Below are positions 1 to 5,615 of a DNA stretch of 7,533 bases, piece after piece. A program made the translations under genes and the position numbers. Every line of letters begins with the position of its first letter. Position 1 is the first letter of the stretch. Source of the stretch: JBBREP01 sp036501845 (GTDB lineage: Bacteria; Actinomycetota; Acidimicrobiia; IMCC26256; PALSA-610). The stretch lies in NCBI GenBank assembly GCA_036501845.1, contig DASXZO010000061.1, forward strand, positions 1 to 7,533, given 5' to 3'. The notes under the pieces were generated by a model, which saw nothing but the letters and a program-made list of their open reading frames with translations, ran no database searches and was not told the DNA's origin.

Positions 1-16
1 ACGAGCTGAACCGGGC

Positions 17-23
17 GAGAGGG
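17..23 (+). promoter_or_regulatory. weak ribosome binding site for the LivHM permease
   Basis: GAGAGGG lies 11 bases before the ATG at 35, a purine-rich but rather distant Shine-Dalgarno candidate. The 34 bases ahead of the gene carry no visible promoter. The permease is therefore probably translated from an upstream message, as expected for Liv operons where ATPase or binding-protein genes lie next door; those would be outside the window. Confidence 0.35.
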
Positions 24-34
24 CCTGAGCGACC

Positions 35-2062
35 ATGGACAACTTCGTCGGCGGCCTCACCGACGGCATCGCGTTCGGGTCGGTGTACGCGTTGCTCGCG
101 ATCGGGCTGGTACTCGCGTACAAGACATCGGGCGTGTTCAACATCGCCTTCGGCGTGCAGGCCTACGCGTCGGGCGCGCTCTTCTACGTGCTGCACACGA
201 AGCACAACGTGAACGCGATCCCGTCGTTCATCGTGGCCGTGGTGGTGCTCGCTCCGCTGATCGGCGTGATCCTCGACCGTTTGTTCTGGCGGTGGCTGCG
301 ATCGTCGTCGGAGGTCGCCAAACTCGTGACCGCCACGGGATTGTTGGTGGCGATCCCCGGGTTCGTGCAGCTGAAGTTCGACCAGACCGCGGCCACGAGC
401 TCGAAGGGCATCGTGCCGAACGGCGACACCGTGTACAACTGGGGCGCGGTCAACCTCACTCGCGACCAGATCGCGATCATCGTGGTGACCGCGCTCGTGG
501 CCCTGGCGATCTGGATCGTGTTCCGCTACACCGCCGTGGGCCTTCGCATGCAGGGCGTGGTCGAGAGCCCACGAATGTCGGAGCTCTCCGGCGTGAACAG
601 CGGCCGCGTGAGCACGGGCGCGTGGATGCTTACGAGCTTCGTCGCCGGTTTGGCCGGCGTGCTGCTGCCCCAGATCACCGGTGGTCAGGTGGTGGACGTC
701 TATTACACGACGTTGGTGACCGCCGCGATCGTGGCCGCGGTGCTCGCCGCGCTCACGAGCATCCCCATCGCGCTCGTCGCCGGACTCGGGCTTGGCATTG
801 TGCAGGAATGGCTGAACCGCTTCCTGCCCACGAACAGCGTCATTGCCGCCAACGTGCGCCCGGGCCTGCCGTTCATCGCGTTGTTTCTCGTGCTCGCGAT
901 CGATCCGCGGCTGCGACATCGAAGAACCACCACTGATCCGATGGCGGGCGTCGATCCGCCACCACCGGCAACCGTTGCAACAACGCGCACCGTGAGCGCG
1001 GCCCGGGTCACGCGCATCTTCTGGATCGTCGCGGGCCTGATCTACCTGTATTACGTGATGTACCACGGCAACGAGAGCGTGCTCGACGACGCGATCCGCA
1101 TCGCGATCTTCTCGATCATCTTCTGCTCGATCGTGGTGATCACGGGCCTCGGCGGCATGCTGTCGTTCGCGCAGGCCACGTTCGCGGGCATTGGCGCGGC
1201 TGTGAGCTCGCAACTCGCGAGCCAGCAGGGGATGTCGGTGATCGCCACGATCCTGATCGGCGCGCTGGTCACGGCGATCCTCGGCATCATCGTGTCGCTC
1301 CCGTCGCTGCGGCTCGGCGGGATCTTCCTCACGCTGTTCACGTTCGCGTTCGCGCTGGCGTTCGAAAACGTGTTCTTGAAGTTCGGCTGGGTCACCGGTG
1401 GGATCTTCCCCGAGGTGTCACCGAGACCGAAGATAGGCACCATCGACTTCGCTCACGACAAGGCGTTCCTCGTGCTGTGCCTCGTGCTGCTCGCGATCGT
1501 CGCGGCGATGGTGGTGCTCGTGCGCGAGGGAACCACGGGCCGGTACCTCGACGCAGTACGGGCGAGCGAGGTGGGCGCGGCGTCGATCGGTATCAGCTCG
1601 ACGCGTGCGCGCATCGTGGCCTTCGGGCTCTCGGCCGGCATCGCCGGCCTCGGCGGCGGTTTGCTCACGAGCTACGAAGGCCACTACACCGCGAGCGACT
1701 GGCAGACGTTCGTGGGCTTGTTCTGGGTGGTGATCGTGGTCACGCTCGGTGCCCGCACCGTGGAGGCCGCGATCCAGGCTGCGTTCGCGTTCGTGCTGTT
1801 CCAGAAGCGCGTGCTGGCGGTGTGGATCCCGTACCTCTTGAATCATGTGCAACCGTTCCACACGTTTGCGCAGGTGCCCACACCGGTGCAGTACATGCTG
1901 TTCGGTCTGGGCGCGATCACCTACGCGCGCCATCCCGAAGGCATCCTCGAGTACAGCAAGCGACGATCGAACGCGATGATGGAGCGCTTCCGGGGTGGCC
2001 GCGGATCCGGCGCCGCCGAGTCCGATCCGGCCGCACCGTCACCTGCCGGCGCAACGGCCTGA
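35..2062 (+). CDS. livHM: Fused LivH-LivM branched-chain amino acid ABC transporter permease
   Basis: Both membrane subunits of a branched-chain amino acid (HAAT) ABC importer are joined in one 675-residue inner-membrane protein; a LivG/LivF ATPase pair and a LivJ/K-type binding protein would complete it. The LivH half is residues 1-290: the GIAFGSVYALLAIGL start, the NIAFG motif near 36-40, and a cytoplasmic coupling segment at 169-211 ending in AGLAGVL. A charged then Pro-rich linker follows (about 291-322). The LivM half is 325-640: GLGGMLSFAQATFAGIGA at 371-388, SLRLGGIFLTLFTFAFA near 424-440, a second coupling segment at 502-544 (AVRASEVGAASIGI, then AGLGGGLL), and the closing HPEGILEYSKRR. 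Each half shows about eight or nine hydrophobic segments. The usual glycine-rich GG-x-G turn after the coupling loop is replaced in both halves (ALTSIP; LGARTVEAA). The ATG at 35 gives a family-typical N terminus. The transported substrate cannot be read from the sequence; aromatic or short-chain carboxylates are also possible for this family. Confidence 0.93.
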   Translation: MDNFVGGLTDGIAFGSVYALLAIGLVLAYKTSGVFNIAFGVQAYASGALFYVLHTKHNVNAIPSFIVAVVVLAPLIGVILDRLFWRWLRSSSEVAKLVTATGLLVAIPGFVQLKFDQTAATSSKGIVPNGDTVYNWGAVNLTRDQIAIIVVTALVALAIWIVFRYTAVGLRMQGVVESPRMSELSGVNSGRVSTGAWMLTSFVAGLAGVLLPQITGGQVVDVYYTTLVTAAIVAAVLAALTSIPIALVAGLGLGIVQEWLNRFLPTNSVIAANVRPGLPFIALFLVLAIDPRLRHRRTTTDPMAGVDPPPPATVATTRTVSAARVTRIFWIVAGLIYLYYVMYHGNESVLDDAIRIAIFSIIFCSIVVITGLGGMLSFAQATFAGIGAAVSSQLASQQGMSVIATILIGALVTAILGIIVSLPSLRLGGIFLTLFTFAFALAFENVFLKFGWVTGGIFPEVSPRPKIGTIDFAHDKAFLVLCLVLLAIVAAMVVLVREGTTGRYLDAVRASEVGAASIGISSTRARIVAFGLSAGIAGLGGGLLTSYEGHYTASDWQTFVGLFWVVIVVTLGARTVEAAIQAAFAFVLFQKRVLAVWIPYLLNHVQPFHTFAQVPTPVQYMLFGLGAITYARHPEGILEYSKRRSNAMMERFRGGRGSGAAESDPAAPSPAGATA

Positions 2063-2076
2063 GCCGAATCGCTCAG
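2059..2076. repeat. Short inverted repeat spanning two facing stop codons
   Basis: CTGAGC (2059-2064) and GCTCAG (2071-2076) form a perfect 6-bp inverted repeat around a 6-base centre. The stop codons of the permease (2060-2062) and of the minus-strand gene (2073-2075) are both inside it. There is no T-run on either side, so it is at best a weak bidirectional terminator. Three of the six pairs follow automatically from two TGA stops facing each other. Confidence 0.3.
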
Positions 2077-2786
2077 TCGGTCCAGTCGACGCGGTCACCA
2101 CGTTCGGGTTGACGGCCCGTCCGCAATGGCGAGAGCGGCGCGTCGACGAGCAGCACGCGGTTGAAGGTTCGAGCACCAAGGCCACGCCGCCAACGCGAGA
2201 GATCATCGTCGCCTTCGCCGTCGGCCCATTGCTGCCACGTCGGGATCGCCCACAGCAGGATCGCTTCGTGATCGTTCGCCATCGCAGTGGTGAACGCGCC
2301 GAACAGCTCCCAACCGTGGCGCGCGTGCAGCTCGCCCGCGTCACGTGCGCGTTCGAGGATGTCACTCGCGGAACCGGGTTCGACCGTGACCAGTTCGTGC
2401 GCGTACACGTCGCCGCGCACGCCCGCGGCGCAGAGGTCTTCGATGGTGCGGGTCCACGGCGCCGGGACGACGATGCGGTCGACACCGCCGCTGCGGAACT
2501 CCGCGGCCTTGGCCCACCACCGCTCGAGGGCAGGATCTTGCGCGCCGCGGCCGACTGCTTCGGTGGCAAACGACGCCGCGAGGCCCGACCAGCCGTCGTG
2601 TTCCCACATGTTCACGGTCTTGGGCCACGCACCGGTGGAGCCGAGCAGCGCCCACACGCCGTAGCAGAGCTGCCCGCGCTCCTCCTGGCCGATCGGGCTC
2701 CAATTCGCGGTCATGTGCTGCATGTAGTGCGCGCGGTGATGGCCGATCACGTCGATGAACTCGTGGATGTAGACGCGGTCATTCAC
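2073..2786 (-). CDS. Hypothetical protein with two NIPSNAP/dimeric alpha-beta-barrel-like halves
   Basis: A 237-residue soluble protein with no signal peptide or membrane segment. Two halves look alike: VYIHEF at 5-10 and VYAHEL at 127-132, each followed by a helix-like stretch and then a strand and tryptophan-rich helix (GVWALLGSTGAWPKTVNMWE at 43-62; GAFTTAMANDHEAILLWAIP at 163-182). This layout matches ferredoxin-like, dimeric alpha-beta-barrel domains such as NIPSNAP or EthD proteins, in tandem. The family is often found beside catabolic enzymes but has no settled reaction, so no function is claimed. I chose the GTG at 2784-2786: a perfect AGGAGG lies 9 bases before it. The ATG three codons upstream (2793-2795) directly abuts that AGGAGG, which is too close. 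Longer in-frame extension up to 3332 would lie antisense inside the crotonase gene and is not credible. The stop is 10 bases from the converging LivHM stop, and the gene diverges from the crotonase gene. Confidence 0.72.
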   Translation of the reverse strand: MNDRVYIHEFIDVIGHHRAHYMQHMTANWSPIGQEERGQLCYGVWALLGSTGAWPKTVNMWEHDGWSGLAASFATEAVGRGAQDPALERWWAKAAEFRSGGVDRIVVPAPWTRTIEDLCAAGVRGDVYAHELVTVEPGSASDILERARDAGELHARHGWELFGAFTTAMANDHEAILLWAIPTWQQWADGEGDDDLSRWRRGLGARTFNRVLLVDAPLSPLRTGRQPERGDRVDWTD

Positions 2787-2795
2787 AGTGGGCAT

Positions 2796-2801
2796 CCTCC
2801 T
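2796..2801 (-). promoter_or_regulatory. AGGAGG ribosome binding site deciding a GTG start
   Basis: On the minus strand AGGAGG is followed by ATGCCCACT and then GTG. Spacing is zero to the ATG and 9 bases to the GTG, so the GTG at 2784-2786 is the likely start of the minus-strand gene. It is the strongest Shine-Dalgarno match in the window. Confidence 0.7.
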
Positions 2802-2805
2802 CGGA

Positions 2806-2816
2806 GTGCCTGGCAC
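2806..2816. promoter_or_regulatory. Palindrome GTGCCTGGCAC, candidate operator in a divergent gap
   Basis: A perfect inverted repeat, 5 bp each side of a central T, lies in the 46-base gap between the NIPSNAP-like gene and the crotonase gene. It sits immediately before the AT-rich box at 2819-2827, which would place it in the -35/-10 spacer of a plus-strand promoter and around the start site of a minus-strand one. That position suits a repressor acting on both genes. Which regulator binds, if any, is unknown. Confidence 0.4.
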
Positions 2817-2818
2817 GC

Positions 2819-2827
2819 TATAGATAT
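2819..2827. promoter_or_regulatory. TATAGATAT, candidate -10 region shared by divergent genes
   Basis: This is the one clear AT-rich stretch in a very GC-rich gap. Reading plus, TATAGA at 2819-2824 puts a transcription start near 2831-2833, at the GTG start codon itself, which suggests a leaderless mRNA; only a weak AGG precedes that codon. Reading minus, TATCTA (2826-2821) would give a leader of about 30 bases carrying the AGGAGG site. No convincing -35 hexamer is visible for either direction. Confidence 0.4.
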
Positions 2828-2832
2828 CAGGC

Positions 2833-3639
2833 GTGAACGAGACGAACGCCGAAGGTGTTGCGATCACCGAGCAGGCTGGCGTGCTGCAGATCGTGCTCGA
2901 TCGTCCGGCCCGCAAGAACGCGCTCGACTCCGACGCGATGTTGCGCATCGTGCACGCACTCGAGGAGGCTGCGACGAGCGAGTCGTTGCGTGCGATCGTG
3001 CTTCGTAGTGCCGCCGACGACTTCTGTACGGGTGCCGACTTCGTGGCGCGCAACTCGGACGACGGCGCGCGGCCTCGCACCGGCAGCATCCAGCGCCGCA
3101 CGCCCGTACAGGCGCACCGGCTCATCGAGCTGTTGCTCGAGGTGCAACTCCCAGTGGTGTGCGCGGTGCGGGGCTGGGCCGCCGGTCTCGGTTGCCAGAT
3201 CGCGCTCGCAGCCGACTTCACGATTGCGAGCGAGACGAGCCGCTTCTGGGAGCCATTCGTGCAGCGTGGGTTCAGTCCCGACAGCGGTGCCACGTGGCTG
3301 CTTCCCAGGCTCGTGGGCGTTGCGCGCGCCAAGGAGTTGCTGTTGCTCGGCCGCGAGCTCAGCGGGCGTGAGGCGGCCGATGCAGGGATGATCTACCGCG
3401 CCGTGCCCGACGCGGAACTCGACGGCTCGGTCGACGAACTGGTGAGCGAGCTTGCCGGCGCGGCAACCGTGGCCATCGGCCTCACCAAGCGATGCATCCA
3501 GCGCGGGCTCACCACCACGTTGGCCGACGCGATGGAGGCCGAAGCCAACGCGCTCGAACTGAGTTCACGCTCGCCCGACTTCAAAGAAGGCCTCACCGCG
3601 TTCCGCGAGAAGCGCGCCCCGCGGTTCGAAGGCCGCTGA
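2833..3639 (+). CDS. Enoyl-CoA hydratase/isomerase (crotonase) family protein, PaaG-like
   Basis: A 268-residue, full-length crotonase-fold enzyme acting on an acyl-CoA thioester in the cytosol. The oxyanion-hole segments are present: CTGADF at 65-70 and GWAAGLGCQIALAADF at 114-129. The two glutamates that hydrate the double bond in classical enoyl-CoA hydratase are replaced: Gln122 in GLGCQ, and Phe142 in the EPF that replaces QPE. Asp150 in the SPDSGATWLLPRLVG segment is kept; an Asp here is the catalytic base in PaaG-type epoxyphenylacetyl-CoA/enoyl-CoA isomerases and related dehalogenases. The remainder (LLGRELSGREAADAGMIYR at 171-189 and the end SPDFKEGLTAFREKRAPRF) also follows the PaaG pattern. 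An isomerase is therefore more likely than a hydratase, but the substrate is open. No other paa genes are in the window. The GTG start is at 2833-2835 and seems leaderless. Its stop lies 10 bases from the converging beta-helix gene. Confidence 0.88.
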   Translation: MNETNAEGVAITEQAGVLQIVLDRPARKNALDSDAMLRIVHALEEAATSESLRAIVLRSAADDFCTGADFVARNSDDGARPRTGSIQRRTPVQAHRLIELLLEVQLPVVCAVRGWAAGLGCQIALAADFTIASETSRFWEPFVQRGFSPDSGATWLLPRLVGVARAKELLLLGRELSGREAADAGMIYRAVPDAELDGSVDELVSELAGAATVAIGLTKRCIQRGLTTTLADAMEAEANALELSSRSPDFKEGLTAFREKRAPRFEGR

Positions 3640-3647
3640 CTCCGGAG
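3640..3647. repeat. CTCCGGAG palindrome between convergent stops
   Basis: A perfect 8-base palindrome lies in the 10-base gap between the stop codons of the crotonase gene (3637-3639) and the beta-helix gene (3650-3652). It has no loop or T-run and is not a recognisable terminator. It is recorded because it is the only structure in this junction. Confidence 0.2.
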
Positions 3648-3649
3648 AC

Positions 3650-5452
3650 TCAGAACGGGTTGGAGCCGCCGGACTCTTGACCGGTGCATTGGAAGTCGCG
3701 CAGCGTGATCCAGCGGTAGAAGACCGTGCCGCTCTCGCCGCCGACGCACCCGCCGTGCGAGCTGAAGGCCGACGCGGGTGCCTTCCAGAGCGCCGTGAAC
3801 ACCGGAACGGCCGCACCAGTGGGGTTCCCGGGCCAGTTCCGCAGGTGGTAATGGTCGTCGACCGCCTTGATACCGAGCGTGTTGGGTTCGGCGCCGCTGT
3901 AGTTGTCCTGCCCCACGATCATGTACTGGCAGCCGTCGTACGGATCGGGTTCTGCCGCCGTGGGCATCGCCGCCGGGTTCGGGTCGCACACCTCGCCGTT
4001 CGAATGCGCGGGGTAGTAGTAGAAGCCGTTGGCGTGGATGTCGATCGCCGACACGTTGAACGTGATGGCACTCGGCATGTGCCGGTCGGGGTCGGAGTCG
4101 CGGCCGCTCGGGAAGTTGGCCAACGTGCGGTGGCCTTCCTGCACCTTGATGCCCTCGAGATTGCCGATCATGAGGTTGTGGCTGAACGAGATGTTCGACG
4201 ACTCGTAGACGAACATCCCGATGTGGCCGTTGCCGTTGAAGCTGTTGTATGCGACCGTGGCGCGCGCCGAGATCTCGAACATGATGCCGTGCCAAGAGTT
4301 CGCAGTGAACGCGTTGTGGGTGATGAGCGCGTTGTACGCCGACCGGTCGAACCAGAGCCCGATGCCGTTGTTCTGCACGAACTGGTTGCCGAGGATCTGC
4401 GCGCCGTACGTGGACAGCAGCTTCACCGCGCCTGGCTCGATCACGAACGCTTCGTAGTTGTTGCGGTAGAGGAGGGAGTTGCTCACGACGATGTTGTCGG
4501 AGTCGACCGAGTCGATTGCAAGCTCGCCATTGTGGTCGAACACGGAGTGGTCCACCACCACGCCGGCACCGGCTACGGGCGTCTGTGACGCCGGCACGTC
4601 ACCCTGGGTCTTGAGCGCGCGCACGGAGTTGAACGAGAACGTGTCGTAGCGGAACGCGACGTTGCTGGCGTCGTTCACGTACACCGCGGAGTCCTCGTGC
4701 GACGCCAACGCGTGCGAGTCGTGGTCGTTGCCTGCGTAGCGCCGCACACCGACGCCTTCGAGCGCCGCGCCAACCGCGCTGCGCTCGAATTGCAGTGCAG
4801 TCTCCTGGTTCGTCATCTCGGTGGTGGTGCCGGGGTCGACGTTCGTGAGCACGACGTGGCTGGACGGCGACACATAGAACACCGGATTGGCAGTGAGCAG
4901 GTCGTAGGGATGGATCGTCTGCGGCACCGGCGAACCGTCTCGGTACATCTGGTCGCCGTGGTAGGAGACGGAGAGTTGCGTGCACGGAAGATTCCGCAAT
5001 GACGTCTCGCAGAAGTCCTGCGAGTACGGATGCGACCAGATGCTCGCGGACGGGTGGCTCCAGTAGCGGTAGACGATCGACCCGTCGAGCCACACGCTCG
5101 GTGCCGCGCCGGCAGCAGGGATGTGCTCGGCACGGATCGTCACGCCGGGCGCGCGCACGTCGAGCTCGCCCACGCGGTACACGCCGTTGGTGAGCTCCAC
5201 GGTGTCGCCGGACTGCACGAGGTGCGCGAGCACGTAGGCGAGGCTCTGCGATCCGGTGCCGGTGGGCGTGACCACGTAACTGCAGGGACCACAGTTCGGC
5301 GACACCGCCGCAGCGCGTGGTGCCTGTGCGGGCGCGGCTGGCGAGGCAACGGCCGCTGTGCCCGTTGCCGCAACGCCGAGAAGACCGGCGATCGTGCCCG
5401 CGAGTGTGATTGCAATCAGCCGCACTCGATTAGCAGCGCTACCCGTGCGCAT
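3650..5452 (-). CDS. Secreted right-handed parallel beta-helix repeat protein
   Basis: A 600-residue exported protein. Residues 1-44 form a signal peptide: positive MRTGSAANRVR, a hydrophobic core at 12-36, and likely cleavage after AVA (36) or AQA (44). The mature part begins with a CGPC motif at 54-57, then SGDTVELTNGVYRV at 81-94, the usual entry into a pectate-lyase-type solenoid. Regular coils of about 23-30 residues, each with a strand ending near Asn/Asp and a following Asn, run from about 255 to 436. Examples are VVVDHSVFDHNG at 298, IVVSNSLLYRNN at 321, AQILGNQFVQNN at 351, ALITHNAFTANS at 375, TVAYNSFNGNG at 399 and ISFSHNLMIGN at 421. A non-repetitive C-terminal region (about 440-600) closes it. 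The eight cysteines (54, 57, 148, 157, 489, 508, 569, 589) suit disulfides in a secreted protein. Such folds occur in polysaccharide lyases, hydrolases and epimerases; I see no assignable catalytic residues. GAGAGG stands 11 bases before the ATG. Confidence 0.88.
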   Translation of the reverse strand: MRTGSAANRVRLIAITLAGTIAGLLGVAATGTAAVASPAAPAQAPRAAAVSPNCGPCSYVVTPTGTGSQSLAYVLAHLVQSGDTVELTNGVYRVGELDVRAPGVTIRAEHIPAAGAAPSVWLDGSIVYRYWSHPSASIWSHPYSQDFCETSLRNLPCTQLSVSYHGDQMYRDGSPVPQTIHPYDLLTANPVFYVSPSSHVVLTNVDPGTTTEMTNQETALQFERSAVGAALEGVGVRRYAGNDHDSHALASHEDSAVYVNDASNVAFRYDTFSFNSVRALKTQGDVPASQTPVAGAGVVVDHSVFDHNGELAIDSVDSDNIVVSNSLLYRNNYEAFVIEPGAVKLLSTYGAQILGNQFVQNNGIGLWFDRSAYNALITHNAFTANSWHGIMFEISARATVAYNSFNGNGHIGMFVYESSNISFSHNLMIGNLEGIKVQEGHRTLANFPSGRDSDPDRHMPSAITFNVSAIDIHANGFYYYPAHSNGEVCDPNPAAMPTAAEPDPYDGCQYMIVGQDNYSGAEPNTLGIKAVDDHYHLRNWPGNPTGAAVPVFTALWKAPASAFSSHGGCVGGESGTVFYRWITLRDFQCTGQESGGSNPF

Positions 5453-5615
5453 CGCGTGTCACACCTCTCGAACTGCCCAGGGCCGGTGGTGACCAATGTC
5501 AGCGACCGGCCGGCGATCGTGACCGCTCCGTTGTACACGTCACGAACGCCTGGCGCTGGAATCCGGATACGGGCGGCGTTGAATCTCCTCAGCGTGCACC
5601 CACAGTGCGCGGCGC
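5453..5615. other. Divergent intergenic region between two exported-protein genes
   Basis: This 163-base gap is the longest non-coding stretch in the window and must hold the control elements of both the beta-helix gene (leftwards) and the phosphoesterase gene (rightwards). It contains a weak GAGAGG ribosome site for the former (5464-5469, minus) and the inverted repeat at 5481-5511. I found no convincing -35/-10 pair on either strand, no riboswitch fold and no tRNA. Confidence 0.6.
5481..5511. repeat. Inverted repeat GGCCGGT/ACCGGCC in the beta-helix upstream region
   Basis: GGCCGGT (5481-5487) and ACCGGCC (5505-5511) are perfect 7-bp arms around a 17-base spacer that itself contains GGTGACC (5488-5494). 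The near arm ends 28 bases before the beta-helix start codon, so the element would fall in its 5' leader or promoter. It could be an operator for a dimeric regulator or an RNA hairpin. GC-rich chance matches of this size are possible. Confidence 0.35.

Noticed and set aside
1..28. Possible 3' end of an upstream gene: the frame from base 2 reads RAEPGERA and stops with TGA at 26-28, six bases before the permease ATG.
   Set aside because: Only eight codons are visible. A second frame stops at 7-9 and the third stays open to 212 inside the permease gene, so the right frame and the gene identity cannot be decided from this window.
943..945. Internal ATG at 942-944 in the LivH-LivM linker as a separate LivM start.
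   Set aside because: No ribosome site precedes it and the frame is continuous with LivH, so a fused product is the simpler reading.
1995..3008. A 337-codon plus-strand frame through the NIPSNAP-like gene.
   Set aside because: It overlaps three real genes and has the Arg/Ala/His-rich composition typical of antisense frames in GC-rich DNA, with no family resemblance.
2073..3332. A 419-codon minus-strand frame that extends the NIPSNAP-like gene across the divergent gap and antisense to the crotonase gene.
   Set aside because: The added part is Ser/Arg/Thr-rich low-information sequence opposite a well-recognised enzyme, and a strong ribosome site marks an internal start at 2784-2786.
3640..3680. 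Possible terminator between the crotonase and beta-helix genes (CTCCGGAG, and GACTCCGG versus CCGGACTC further on).
   Set aside because: The palindrome has no loop, the longer pairing has a mismatch, and there is no T-run on either strand.
3393..4295. A 300-codon minus-strand frame covering the end of the beta-helix gene and part of the crotonase gene.
   Set aside because: It is a frame-shifted shadow of the beta-helix gene, Arg/His-rich, and runs antisense to the crotonase gene.
3677..4588. A 303-codon plus-strand frame opposite the beta-helix gene.
   Set aside because: It is Val/Asp/Arg-rich antisense sequence with no motif, while the opposite strand encodes a clear signal peptide and beta-helix coils.
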